Assembly: GCF_001426565.1 (NCBI RefSeq)
Contig: NZ_LMFA01000001.1
Span: forward strand, 643,287 to 707,286
DNA from: Rhizobium sp. Root482
Lineage (GTDB): Bacteria > Pseudomonadota > Alphaproteobacteria > Rhizobiales > Rhizobiaceae
DNA length: 64,000 nt
Reading direction: 5' to 3'
Shown: positions 41,222 through 48,751 of the stretch, piece after piece
Layout: each line of letters starts with the position of its first letter
Position numbering within the stretch: position 1 is the first letter of the stretch
Translations under genes and position numbers: made by a program
The notes under the pieces: generated by a model
Seen by the model: the letters and a program-made list of their open reading frames with translations, nothing else
Database searches by the model: none
Told to the model about the DNA's origin: nothing

Positions 41222-41239
41222 TGGTGGGCCCGGAGGGCC
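41222..41239. other. tRNA 3'-end-like fragment, possible attachment-site remnant
   Basis: Read on the minus strand, these 18 bases end in GGGCCCACCA, the form of a tRNA acceptor stem with discriminator A and encoded CCA. No complete tRNA surrounds it. It lies where GC-rich capsule genes give way to lower-GC, island-like sequence, as a att-site duplicate would. The match is short and may be chance. The rest of 41131-41389 shows no gene. Confidence 0.3.
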
Positions 41240-41422
41240 TAACAGAAGTGAACGATTTCAGAGGGCTAATAACCGGGTTAGCCAACGATATCTCCCGTAT
41301 GTTCACGACAACACGATGGTTTTCCTGCTAGTCGACGCCCAGCATCCGCAAGGGATACGTTGACGAGCAACAGATAACGTGCGGAATGAGTGTTCGGGCA
41401 AAATAGCGTGGTGTTTTTTGAG

Positions 41423-42253
41423 ATGTTTAGGCGGTTTTGGTTTGTCATAATTGCGTTTGGAGCGATAATCGCCGGAGCGGCACAAGCTGATCCGCCACAC
41501 ACTGATCCATGGGTTAGTCAGGCTACGGAAAATACTTGGTCAGTACCTGACATTGCATCCGGTGAGAAAGAACCGAAACGCCCAGCTTACGACGATCCTA
41601 ATTGTTATCATGCTTACAGTTTGGAGGACGCCGATTTATGCGCTCAGTGGCGCTCCGCTATTGCCGCTGAAGAATCCGCGCATTACACGAAGATATCCAA
41701 TTATGTTGGGATCGGCAGCGCCCTTCTTTCATTCATTAGTGTCGTCTTAGTGCTTACTGCGCTGCGACACGCCCGAGACGCAAACACAATTGCTCGAGTT
41801 AATGGTAGGGCGCAAATCAGGTCCTACATTCGGATGGCCGGAATGAACGCCCCCGACCCGCGAAATTTGACGGCTGCTGCAGGTTGCCAAATTGGCATTA
41901 TCAACAGCGGTGTGGTTCCTGCGAAGATTCATAACATCGAAGCGCAAGGATTCACCGATGACTTCCCTCTACCGGCAAATCATAACCTGCCGGACAAATG
42001 GACGACACTGGGGACGAACATTATTCTCCATGTTGGCTTGCCCTCCGATTTTGTAATCCAAGCGGCGAGTGTCAGCGTTACGGACTACGCCGCAGTCATC
42101 GCTTCGACCTCAAAGCGCCTATACTATGTCGCAAGAGTTACCTACGAGGATACCATTGGAAGCGGGTATGCCGAACAGATTTGCTTTAGTGTAAACTTCG
42201 GTCAGGGGCACCCTCGTTTTGAAGGCGCTAATAAACACAACGACAGCAAGTAA
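41423..42253 (+). CDS. Hypothetical membrane protein on lower-GC DNA
   Basis: 276 residues from ATG 41423; a GTG at 41390 in frame would add 11. An apparent signal peptide (FVIIAFGAIIAGAAQA) precedes a short extracytoplasmic stretch with a Cys pair, then one transmembrane helix (about 92-114) and a beta-rich domain of about 150 residues. This layout is common in phage and island-borne proteins of unknown function. Base composition is clearly lower in GC than the capsule genes before it, suggesting transfer. Confidence 0.7.
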   Translation: MFRRFWFVIIAFGAIIAGAAQADPPHTDPWVSQATENTWSVPDIASGEKEPKRPAYDDPNCYHAYSLEDADLCAQWRSAIAAEESAHYTKISNYVGIGSALLSFISVVLVLTALRHARDANTIARVNGRAQIRSYIRMAGMNAPDPRNLTAAAGCQIGIINSGVVPAKIHNIEAQGFTDDFPLPANHNLPDKWTTLGTNIILHVGLPSDFVIQAASVSVTDYAAVIASTSKRLYYVARVTYEDTIGSGYAEQICFSVNFGQGHPRFEGANKHNDSK

Positions 42254-42482
42254 AGCCTAGCCCGCCTGCACAGAGAATACAATGTGTCGGAGTTACGTCG
42301 CCGATTATAAGCAAACATGTGTCTCATGCCGGAGTACCTGAACCACGCTAAGTCAAGCGCTTCCTGAAATGTGGGACAATAAAGCGCTCTCCGATTTCAT
42401 TACGATTTATTTTCAGAATGTCCCACATGCGGAGCGACCCGCGCCTCTCCGGTCGTCGCAGACTTGACTCTTTCCCACACCA
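42254..42482. other. Non-coding stretch with a 10-base inverted repeat
   Basis: No gene is seen. ATGTGGGACA at 42369-42378 and TGTCCCACAT at 42419-42428 are exact inverted copies 40 bases apart, with an AT-rich spacer. They could be paired operator half-sites or the arms of a stem-loop. The LexA-type box follows 55 bases later. Confidence 0.45.
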
Positions 42483-42497
42483 GAACATAATTAGAAC
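42483..42497 (+). promoter_or_regulatory. LexA (SOS) box, alphaproteobacterial type
   Basis: GAAC at 42483-42486, seven bases, GAAC at 42494-42497. This exactly matches the direct-repeat GAAC-N7-GAAC site bound by LexA in Rhizobiales. It lies 79 bases upstream of the first of three small genes, so those genes are probably induced by DNA damage. Confidence 0.7.
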
Positions 42498-42575
42498 ACG
42501 CTCGACGGTGAGCGAACCTTTTCAACAGAACATACACAGACAGCCCACAGGCTTATGCACCGGGACGGAAGGCCC

Positions 42576-42875
42576 ATGACCGACTACCAGCCCCGTTATA
42601 AATGGCGCGTCACTTGGCCAGATGAGGGCGACAAGGACAGCTGGCAAACCGATTTTCGGGGATGGGACGGAGAGAGGCCGGTCGGCCGCATTCGGTATGA
42701 GCCGCACGGGCCAAAGAAAGGCTTCTGGCATTGGAGCGGCCACGGCGGCCGGGTGCGGGAACGACTAACGCCACACTACGGATATGCACCCACGGCCCGA
42801 GACGCATCCCGCAAGGTCGAAGAATATTACAGCCACTTGATGGCGCATAACGGCCTGGCGGATGGCAACCCATGA
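42576..42875 (+). CDS. Small hypothetical protein, first gene behind the LexA box
   Basis: 99 residues from the ATG opening MTDYQPRYKW; an in-frame ATG at 42555 adds seven. Rich in Trp, Arg and Gly (WRVTWPDEGDKDSW, KKGFWHWSGHGGR), probably a compact beta-rich protein. The start of the next small gene overlaps its stop (ATGA). Expected to be SOS-controlled. No family recognised. Confidence 0.65.
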   Translation: MTDYQPRYKWRVTWPDEGDKDSWQTDFRGWDGERPVGRIRYEPHGPKKGFWHWSGHGGRVRERLTPHYGYAPTARDASRKVEEYYSHLMAHNGLADGNP

Positions 42876-43027
42876 CTGTGCCGAAAACCTCCGGTCGCGT
42901 TGAGATATTCGGTCGGGGCTATGCGCTTGGTGTGGCCAAAGTGAGTGATCTGAAATTCGCCCGACCTATGCCGCCACATCTTGAAAGCCGATGGCGAACT
43001 GATCTATCTGGAATAGTTGTTGGCTGA
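42872..43027 (+). CDS. Very small hypothetical protein in the SOS-controlled group
   Basis: 51 residues, starting MTVPKTSGRVEIFGRG. Its ATG overlaps the previous stop by four bases, and its end supplies the AAGGAG Shine-Dalgarno for the following gene. Coupling on both sides argues that it is translated. Function unknown. Confidence 0.5.
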   Translation: MTVPKTSGRVEIFGRGYALGVAKVSDLKFARPMPPHLESRWRTDLSGIVVG

Positions 43028-43038
43028 AGGAGAGAGTG

Positions 43039-43431
43039 GTGAGCGATGAAGATGAAACGGTGAACGGTTTGGTTGCTAAAGGCCTCACCGATGATCCTCT
43101 CAGCCGAAGCGGTGACGACAACGATCCTGCCTACCAACTTCTCAGGTTTCCGTCTCGCCCTAAAGCTCGCAATGTCATTTACCATGGACAAAAGAATACA
43201 CCCGCGTTTTATACCAGCCGTCCTGGTTCTGGATTTACGTCGCTCTCACCGGAATGGATTGATCAGGAAGACAACATCTCGCCTGACATACTACGAACGG
43301 CAACCAATTTAGTGGATTTGTGGTTTCGTGAGGAAGCCGATCCCAGTGTCTCTGTCCAGGAGGATTTGGTTCGGAGAATTGCTAGAGCTCTCGCGGAGGA
43401 AAGAGACCGAAAAATAGAGAGTGATGACTAA
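43039..43431 (+). CDS. Hypothetical acidic protein, third gene of the SOS-controlled group
   Basis: 130 residues from the GTG at 43039 (GTG at 43036 also possible), six bases after AAGGAG. Acidic N terminus, a central segment with NVIYHGQKN, and a C-terminal helix (VQEDLVRRIARALAEERDRK). No membrane segment. Co-directional with the two small genes before it and lower in GC than galE after it. No function assigned. Confidence 0.6.
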   Translation: MSDEDETVNGLVAKGLTDDPLSRSGDDNDPAYQLLRFPSRPKARNVIYHGQKNTPAFYTSRPGSGFTSLSPEWIDQEDNISPDILRTATNLVDLWFREEADPSVSVQEDLVRRIARALAEERDRKIESDD

Positions 43432-43505
43432 AAACTAGGTTTCCACACTCTTGCAAATCTTGCGGGAAGCAGATTTATGGTGCGGCTTTAGAGCAGCGGG
43501 AGTGC

Positions 43506-44501
43506 ATGATGGCGGTATTGGTGACGGGCGGCGGCGGTTATATCGGCAGCCATATGGTCTGGGCGCTGATCGATGCTGGTGAAGAGGTCGTCGTCATCGA
43601 CCGGCTGTCGACCGGCTTTCGCTGGGCGATCGCGCCCGAAGCGCGGTTCTATGAGGGCGATATCGCCGATGCCGCGCTGATGCGGCAAATTTTCTCCGAA
43701 AATGAGATCGACGCCATCATCCATTTCGCCGGCTCCGTCGTGGTGCCGGATTCAGTGGCCGACCCGCTCGGTTATTACGACAACAACACCGTCAAATCGC
43801 GCAGCCTGATCGAGAGCGCCGTGAAGGCGGGTATACCCTATTTCGTCTTCTCCTCGACGGCGGCCGTCTATGGAACGCCCGACGTGCTGGAACCGGTGAC
43901 CGAGAGCGTCAACCTGAAACCGGAATCGCCCTATGGTTCCTCCAAGCTGATGACCGAGATCATGTTGCGGGATACGGCAAGCGCCCATGCCTTCACTTAT
44001 ACGGCGTTGCGTTATTTCAACGTGGCCGGCGCCGACCCCGCGGGTCGCTGCGGCCAATCTACCGCCGGCGCCACCCACCTGATCAAGGTGGCCTGCGCCA
44101 CGGCGCTCGGCATGCGCCCGTCGATCAGCGTCTTCGGCACCGATTATCCGACCCCGGACGGAACCTGCGTCCGCGACTATATCCATGTCTGGGACCTGGT
44201 GCAGGCGCATCTGAAGGCGTTGCAGCGGATGCGCGCCGGCGGCGGCTCGCTGGCCGCCAATTGCGGCTACGGGCGCGGCTTCTCGGTACTCGAAGTGCTC
44301 GACGCGGTGCGCAATGTGCACGGCAGCGACTTTGCCGTGAGCTTCTCCGAGCGCCGGCCGGGTGATCCGGCCATGGTAGTCGCCGACCCGTCGCTCGCCA
44401 AAGAGGAACTCGGCTGGGTGCCGCAGCATGACGATCTTGCCGGCATCATCCGCAGCGCGCTCGATTGGGAACTGCACTTAGTTCGAAAGAACTCTTATTG
44501 A
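43506..44501 (+). CDS. galE: UDP-glucose 4-epimerase
   Basis: 331 residues of the extended short-chain dehydrogenase family. NAD binds at VTGGGGYIGSH (residues 6-16). The catalytic Tyr-Lys pair is in YGSSK with the upstream FSSTAAVYG serine. The C-terminal substrate region (NCGYGRGFSVLEVL, RRPGDPA) fits GalE/ExoB. It interconverts UDP-glucose and UDP-galactose for exopolysaccharide synthesis. GC-rich like the host polysaccharide genes, but placed between island-like small genes and the prophage end. It could be a host gene at the junction or cargo. Confidence 0.92.
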   Translation: MMAVLVTGGGGYIGSHMVWALIDAGEEVVVIDRLSTGFRWAIAPEARFYEGDIADAALMRQIFSENEIDAIIHFAGSVVVPDSVADPLGYYDNNTVKSRSLIESAVKAGIPYFVFSSTAAVYGTPDVLEPVTESVNLKPESPYGSSKLMTEIMLRDTASAHAFTYTALRYFNVAGADPAGRCGQSTAGATHLIKVACATALGMRPSISVFGTDYPTPDGTCVRDYIHVWDLVQAHLKALQRMRAGGGSLAANCGYGRGFSVLEVLDAVRNVHGSDFAVSFSERRPGDPAMVVADPSLAKEELGWVPQHDDLAGIIRSALDWELHLVRKNSY

Positions 44502-44519
44502 GCATTGCATTACAAACGC

Positions 44520-44555
44520 AAAAAAGCCCCGCTTACCGGTGAGGGCAAGCGGGGC
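44520..44555 (-). terminator. Rho-independent terminator of the prophage late operon
   Basis: On the minus strand a perfect 9-base stem (arms 44526-44534 and 44547-44555, 12-base loop) is followed by six T residues. It lies 50 bases after the last leftward phage gene and faces the end of galE. Confidence 0.85.
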
Positions 44556-44605
44556 AGGAATAGTTGCACTGCAGCTTCGGTATAGCACGATTCGAGCGGC
44601 GACAG

Positions 44606-44938
44606 TCAGTGCCCTTTCCGGATCATTTCTTTCTTGAGGTCGTCCACTTCCTCGCACAGCCGCTCCACAGACCTGCACAGAGCCTCTATCCCACGCTCAA
44701 ACGATTTCCGACCGTTGATGTTCTCCATCGTCTGCGCTTCAAGCGCCGCCGTTGCTTTGTTGAGCGCTGTGGGATCGACGATGACGGCCGCCACCTGTGC
44801 GCTCGATGGCGCGGAAGCCGGGTTCACCTTTTGCCCGCTGGCAAACCCGCCTTTGGTCACGAAATACAGAATGCCAAGGGATATGCCGAATGCGATGATG
44901 GCGAGAGGTGGAAGATCACTGATGTCCTGAAACTGCAT
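44606..44938 (-). CDS. Small phage membrane protein with C-terminal coiled coil
   Basis: 110 residues from the ATG opening MQFQDISD, preceded by CGGAGAG; an earlier in-frame ATG gives 116. One transmembrane helix (about 11-30), then a linker and a coiled coil (RGIEALCRSVERLCEEVDDLKKEM). This anchor-plus-coil form occurs among holin accessory or antiholin-like proteins. Last gene of the late operon before the terminator. Role inferred from place only. Confidence 0.65.
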   Translation of the reverse strand: MQFQDISDLPPLAIIAFGISLGILYFVTKGGFASGQKVNPASAPSSAQVAAVIVDPTALNKATAALEAQTMENINGRKSFERGIEALCRSVERLCEEVDDLKKEMIRKGH

Positions 44939-45371
44939 AATTCTCTCCGGCGTCATGCGCTGCGCGGTAAGCGTTCAGAAGCTCGACCAGCGCGAGCATC
45001 GGATAAATCGCAATCCAGGTGCTGACGACGCCGGAAGATGCGAAGCAGTAGACAATCCCGCCAAAGATCAGAAACCCCATGCAGGCGGAGAAGACCCGTA
45101 TCCAGGGGGTCACGTTTTTTCGGGCGCCGTTGATGATCAGGCCGACGATCCGCAAAAGTCCGATGCAGACCATGAGCCAACCGAGTGTGTCCTCACGGAT
45201 GAAGGACCGGAAAAAGGCAAATGACGGCTGATGGAAGACCGGATCTGGCAAGAGCAGCGACACGCCCCAGAGCGACATGATGGTTGCCCAGATCCACTCG
45301 GTCATGCGCGGCCCGAAGCGGTGCTGTATCCTGATCCATATCCCCGGCCCGACGTAGCTCCCGCCCATCAT
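44916..45371 (-). CDS. Phage multi-helix membrane protein, holin candidate
   Basis: 151 residues with four hydrophobic helices (about 26-42, 60-82, 90-112 and 116-134). It overlaps the spanin gene upstream (ATG within the stop) and the next gene downstream. A four-helix protein in the lysis cassette could be the holin, though no holin family is recognised. Alternative: a superinfection-exclusion membrane protein. Confidence 0.65.
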   Translation of the reverse strand: MMGGSYVGPGIWIRIQHRFGPRMTEWIWATIMSLWGVSLLLPDPVFHQPSFAFFRSFIREDTLGWLMVCIGLLRIVGLIINGARKNVTPWIRVFSACMGFLIFGGIVYCFASSGVVSTWIAIYPMLALVELLNAYRAAHDAGENYAVSGHQ

Positions 45372-45586
45372 TTTCTACACCCCGGCTGCGCTTCGCATGT
45401 CCGGTTATGGCCCGCGACCTGCCGGGCGAACGGCTGATCATTGGCGACGATGAAGGACCGTGTCGCGGCTGATGGCGTCAAGGCTTCGAACCCAGCGCCA
45501 TCATTCACAGATGCTGTCTTCTGGCACCCAGCGGCCGCCAAGGGCAACGCACAAGCCAGCGCTATCAAGGTTGCGAATTTCCGCAT
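45368..45586 (-). CDS. Outer-membrane spanin lipoprotein (Rz1-like)
   Basis: 72 residues from the ATG opening MRKFATLIALAC. A lipoprotein signal ends in LAAAGC, so the mature protein starts at Cys20 and should be lipidated. The remaining 52 residues are short and hydrophilic. Eighty-six bases overlap the inner spanin gene in another frame, the classic Rz/Rz1 arrangement. It should pair with the inner spanin to disrupt the outer membrane at lysis. Confidence 0.75.
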   Translation of the reverse strand: MRKFATLIALACALPLAAAGCQKTASVNDGAGFEALTPSAATRSFIVANDQPFARQVAGHNRTCEAQPGCRK

Positions 45587-45767
45587 TGGTTTGGCTCCGC
45601 TTCTGAATGAGTTCCATGGATTTATTGAGGGCGTCGGCCCGCTCCAGCGCCCTGCCCTCGTCACGCGCCGCTGGCAGCAGCCAGAGCGTGTTTGCAAGCT
45701 GAAAGATGGCGAAGGCCAGCAGGAGGCCGCCTACCCCGCCAACGATGGCTGCGAACTTGCTGATCAT
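45501..45767 (-). CDS. Inner-membrane spanin (Rz-like)
   Basis: 88 residues. An N-terminal membrane anchor (about 6-32) is followed by a charged helical segment (ARDEGRALERADALNKSM) and a C-terminal tail with two Cys (GLCVALGGRWVPEDSICE). Its ATG overlaps the endolysin stop (ATGA). With the out-of-frame lipoprotein gene inside its 3' end it forms a two-component spanin pair. Confidence 0.72.
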   Translation of the reverse strand: MISKFAAIVGGVGGLLLAFAIFQLANTLWLLPAARDEGRALERADALNKSMELIQKRSQTNAEIRNLDSAGLCVALGGRWVPEDSICE

Positions 45768-46447
45768 GACCGCACCTTGCGATAGATGCCGTAGCCGGTC
45801 AGCCCCAGAATCACGACGGCGACGATGATCCGAGCCCACTCCCCGCTTGTAAGGTCGTCGTGCTGCTTCGTCACCGCATCGATGAGATCCGGCAGCACCG
45901 GAACAACGGAGGTTGCCGCGCCGCCGGCACCAGTGCCGACGATGACCGCCACGTCCTTCTTGTTGACGGCCTTGTCCGCGTCCACCGTGTTGCTGGCCAC
46001 GAACTCGCCCTTGGCCCACAGGCCAGCCTCAGCCGAACGACGGTTCACGAGGCCCTTCACCTTCTTGCCCCCAGCATTGACCCATTTCATCAGCTCGACC
46101 GGCACGGCGTCATAGTCGCCTGCGTTGAGCTTCTTGAGCAGCGTGGACTTGTGCAGCGCCCCGGTGTTGAAGTCGAAGGAAACGAGCACGGCAAACTGGT
46201 TGTCGGTGAGCGGCACCTTCACCAGGTGCTCGACGCGCTCCTCGAACTTGCCGAGATCGCGCCGCAGGATCTCGGCGGCTTCGGTATCATTGATGCGCAT
46301 GCCCTCACGCACCTTCGGGATGCCGGCGGCGCTGGTATGGCCGTAGCCGATCGTAAGGACGCCCGCCACATCGCGGTAGGCGACAAGCTCTTTGCCCTCC
46401 CACTGCATGATGTGCGAAAGCCCCGCCGCATTGATGCGTCGTGTCAT
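45764..46447 (-). CDS. Phage endolysin, GH24 lysozyme with C-terminal membrane helix
   Basis: 227 residues. The T4/P22-type catalytic triad is E17, D26 and T32 in WEGKELVAYRDVAGVLTIGYGHT-like context, followed by the RDL and NRR...GLW signatures of family 24. Residues 1-150 are the lysozyme. The rest holds a Gly/Ala-rich segment and a terminal hydrophobic helix (about 203-221, ARIIVAVVILGLTGYGIY). No N-terminal signal is seen. The C-terminal helix is unusual and may tether the enzyme to the inner membrane. First gene of the lysis cassette. Confidence 0.9.
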   Translation of the reverse strand: MTRRINAAGLSHIMQWEGKELVAYRDVAGVLTIGYGHTSAAGIPKVREGMRINDTEAAEILRRDLGKFEERVEHLVKVPLTDNQFAVLVSFDFNTGALHKSTLLKKLNAGDYDAVPVELMKWVNAGGKKVKGLVNRRSAEAGLWAKGEFVASNTVDADKAVNKKDVAVIVGTGAGGAATSVVPVLPDLIDAVTKQHDDLTSGEWARIIVAVVILGLTGYGIYRKVRS

Positions 46448-46596
46448 TGGGTATCTCCTGTTGATGTTGGGAAGCTGTTTGGTAAAAATTCTAGCCCGTC
46501 GCCATGGATTAATTGCAACGCAGCCTATTTTTCGGTAGCAACCTTGGAACGGCCAATGGCCCGATGAACCGAGAACGTCGTTTGAGCAGGAACCCT

Positions 46597-48198
46597 ATGA
46601 ATCCCTTCAAGCACATCAAGCACCCAGGCATCGCTCTCCGAAATTTCCTCAACGACAGATACCTACCTCCGCTTTCAAAGCTGGAAGTCATGGCCAATGC
46701 GCGCGGTGTCAGTTTGCAAAATGGCAAGTCTCAGACCAAGCCGGCCGCCAATCACTTGCGTATCGCGCCGGGCCCAAAAACGACGGCGACTTACGAGCGG
46801 TTGAAAAACATCCTTCGCGAAATGTCTATCCCGTTTTTCGTCGGCAACCTTTCCGATCCGTGGGCGCTGTCGATTAGCGTGAAGGAGACCGATCGCCCTA
46901 TCGTTACCAACATTTTCAAGAACTGGTTCGAGAACGACCCGGATGTGATGTACACGCTCCCGGGACCCATTAGTGCGTTTCAAGCATCCAAGCTCATCCA
47001 GATAGCAGCCAAAGGGAAGTTGCTGGCATTCAACGTGCTGTGCATTGAAAAAAAACACGGCGAAGGCAAGAACGGTACTTTTGCGTCTGGCCAAATCACG
47101 ATCAATTTCTGGCGAAAAATGAACAATTTTTCAGAGGAGCCGATTTTCGAAACGGGGGTTTATAACCCTTATGTCTGCCGGTTGAGGGGGCATAGTTTCG
47201 ATAGCTTGACGGCGGAATCCTCTGATCTGACCGGAGCATCCGGACATTTGTCGACTGAACATGATTTCCCAATCGACGTTGTTTACACATGGGTCAACGA
47301 TAGGGACGAAAACTGGCAGGCCGAGCGGGCGTCCTATTCCGGCAAGGTCGTTCTAACCGACCGCGCCAACCATGACGAACGGTTTAGAAACAGGGATGAG
47401 CTTCGCTACTCCATGCGGTCGATCGAAATGTTCGCGCCGTTCGTGCGAAACATCTATCTGGTGACGAACGGGCAGATTCCAGAATGGCTCAACCTGGATA
47501 ACCCGCGCCTCAAGCTTGTCCCGCACTCTGAAATTTACAAGACCAAAAGCGATCTTCCGACCTTCAATTCAAGCTCGATTGAAACGCAATTGCATCATGT
47601 CGAGGGGCTGGCCGAGCACTTCCTTTATTTCAACGATGACGTTTTTCTCGGTGATTTTTGCACCCCGGATGATTTCTTCCTGTCAAACGGGCTTATGAAG
47701 TTCTTCCCGTCTCCCCAGCGGGCGTATGAACCGGACATCGACGATAGCCGCGAAGGCTATTTGGTTGCAGACCGGAACGCCATCAATCTGATGAAGGGCT
47801 CACGTGGGCGCCATAGCCGGTTTATCATGGAGCATACCCCGTTGCCGGCGCTCCGAAGCCTGCTGACTTCGCTTGAAGAAGAATTCCCGGACGCATGGGC
47901 CACCTGCTCGGCGAACCGTTTTCGCGCAAGCACGGATCTGAGGCCCATCGCCTTCATGCAGTATCAATTCGCCTTCCTACAGAAACAGGCCGTCCCGGCG
48001 TCGATTACCAACCGGTATCTGGCACTTTGGAAGCCGACCATAGAGGGGCAATTGAAAAACGTTCTGACTTCCCGTCAATACAAGACCTTCTGCCTCAACG
48101 ATGTCGGCGTACCACCGGAGCGGACCAACGCAGTTGATGATCTCGTGCAAAACTTCTTGCAGCGGTATTTCCCGTTTAAATCTTCGTTCGAGCGGTAG
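46597..48198 (+). CDS. Stealth-family sugar-phosphate transferase, prophage cargo
   Basis: 533 residues from the ATG opening MNPFKHIKHPG (AGGA upstream); in-frame starts at 46513 (TTG) and 46564 exist. Stealth regions are visible: CR1 IDVVYTWVNDRDENW near 227, CR2 LRYSMRSIEMFAPFVRNIYLV from about 270 with HVEGLAEHFLYFNDDVF, and CR3 HTPLPALRSLLTSLEEEFP near 412. The family, including capsule enzymes of Neisseria and GlcNAc-1-phosphotransferase, transfers sugar-1-phosphate to a sugar, making phosphodiester links. It is opposite in strand to the phage genes around it and starts a rightward cargo block. Confidence 0.88.
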   Translation: MNPFKHIKHPGIALRNFLNDRYLPPLSKLEVMANARGVSLQNGKSQTKPAANHLRIAPGPKTTATYERLKNILREMSIPFFVGNLSDPWALSISVKETDRPIVTNIFKNWFENDPDVMYTLPGPISAFQASKLIQIAAKGKLLAFNVLCIEKKHGEGKNGTFASGQITINFWRKMNNFSEEPIFETGVYNPYVCRLRGHSFDSLTAESSDLTGASGHLSTEHDFPIDVVYTWVNDRDENWQAERASYSGKVVLTDRANHDERFRNRDELRYSMRSIEMFAPFVRNIYLVTNGQIPEWLNLDNPRLKLVPHSEIYKTKSDLPTFNSSSIETQLHHVEGLAEHFLYFNDDVFLGDFCTPDDFFLSNGLMKFFPSPQRAYEPDIDDSREGYLVADRNAINLMKGSRGRHSRFIMEHTPLPALRSLLTSLEEEFPDAWATCSANRFRASTDLRPIAFMQYQFAFLQKQAVPASITNRYLALWKPTIEGQLKNVLTSRQYKTFCLNDVGVPPERTNAVDDLVQNFLQRYFPFKSSFER

Positions 48199-48202
48199 GG
48201 AG

Positions 48203-48463
48203 ATGCCACCTGTGCCTAGCAAAATGACATCAAAACCAGAGACTCAGCGAACGGTCGAGCAGTTAGACGCCCTGATGGACGCCCTGCCGCCTACTGAAGG
48301 CCTTTCGATCCTAGCCTGCACCGTTGCTGATCGCATCATAAAGGCGACGGAACGCCGACAGGACTCCCTTGCTTTGGCGCACATGATTTCATCGCAAATT
48401 ATGAAATTCGTGAACGACTTTGCAACGGACGACCCTGTACCCGCAGCCACGAAAAGCGATTAA
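48203..48463 (+). CDS. Small hypothetical protein in cargo block
   Basis: 86 residues from the ATG four bases after the Stealth stop; a later ATG near 48227 is possible. Predicted helical throughout (RTVEQLDALMDALPPTEGL, ADRIIKATERRQDSLALAH), without membrane segments. Close coupling to the Stealth gene suggests co-expression. No family recognised. Confidence 0.55.
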   Translation: MPPVPSKMTSKPETQRTVEQLDALMDALPPTEGLSILACTVADRIIKATERRQDSLALAHMISSQIMKFVNDFATDDPVPAATKSD

Positions 48464-48471
48464 CCCGGCTT

Positions 48472-48630
48472 ATGGATTACTTTGCGCGGCTTATAGTGCG
48501 GATGGCTTTGTGGGTCAGGCACCCTCCGTCGCGGCAGAGAATTTACGTCGCGGCGGCCGTGATAGCTGCAGCGGCCGCGATTGTCTGTATCGAACGGCTA
48601 GGGCTCTGGCCGGAGTGGATGAAAGTCTGA
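48472..48630 (+). CDS. Small single-span membrane protein
   Basis: 52 residues, opening MDYFARLIVRMALWVRHPPS, then a transmembrane helix (YVAAAVIAAAAAIVCI) and ERLGLWPEWMKV. Positive residues before the helix predict an N-in topology. It begins 8 bases after the preceding stop and overlaps the next tiny frame (TGATG). Similar short membrane proteins are common in rhizobial prophages as I recall them. Confidence 0.55.
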   Translation: MDYFARLIVRMALWVRHPPSRQRIYVAAAVIAAAAAIVCIERLGLWPEWMKV

Positions 48631-48701
48631 TGATCTCCGGTCTTGACGGTTCCTTGGCTATTGGTCACGTCCTGATGGTCTTGGCGAAGCGAACCGATTG
48701 A
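48630..48701 (+). CDS. Possible 23-residue membrane peptide
   Basis: Starts at an ATG overlapping the stop of the small membrane protein; product MISGLDGSLAIGHVLMVLAK plus three residues, mostly hydrophobic. Coupling and composition argue for translation, length argues against. Kept at low confidence. Confidence 0.35.
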   Translation: MISGLDGSLAIGHVLMVLAKRTD

Positions 48702-48751
48702 CGGGCCGTTTGCTGATGGCCATAAGAAGCAGTCTAGCGACGGAGAGCGAC

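Noticed and set aside
41222-41239. A complete tRNA gene at this place
   Set aside because: Only an acceptor-end-like segment is present; no anticodon or D arm can be folded in the flanks.
46513-46596. TTG start at 46513 for the Stealth gene
   Set aside because: The extra residues lack similarity and a ribosome site; ATG 46597 is preceded by AGGA at a suitable distance.
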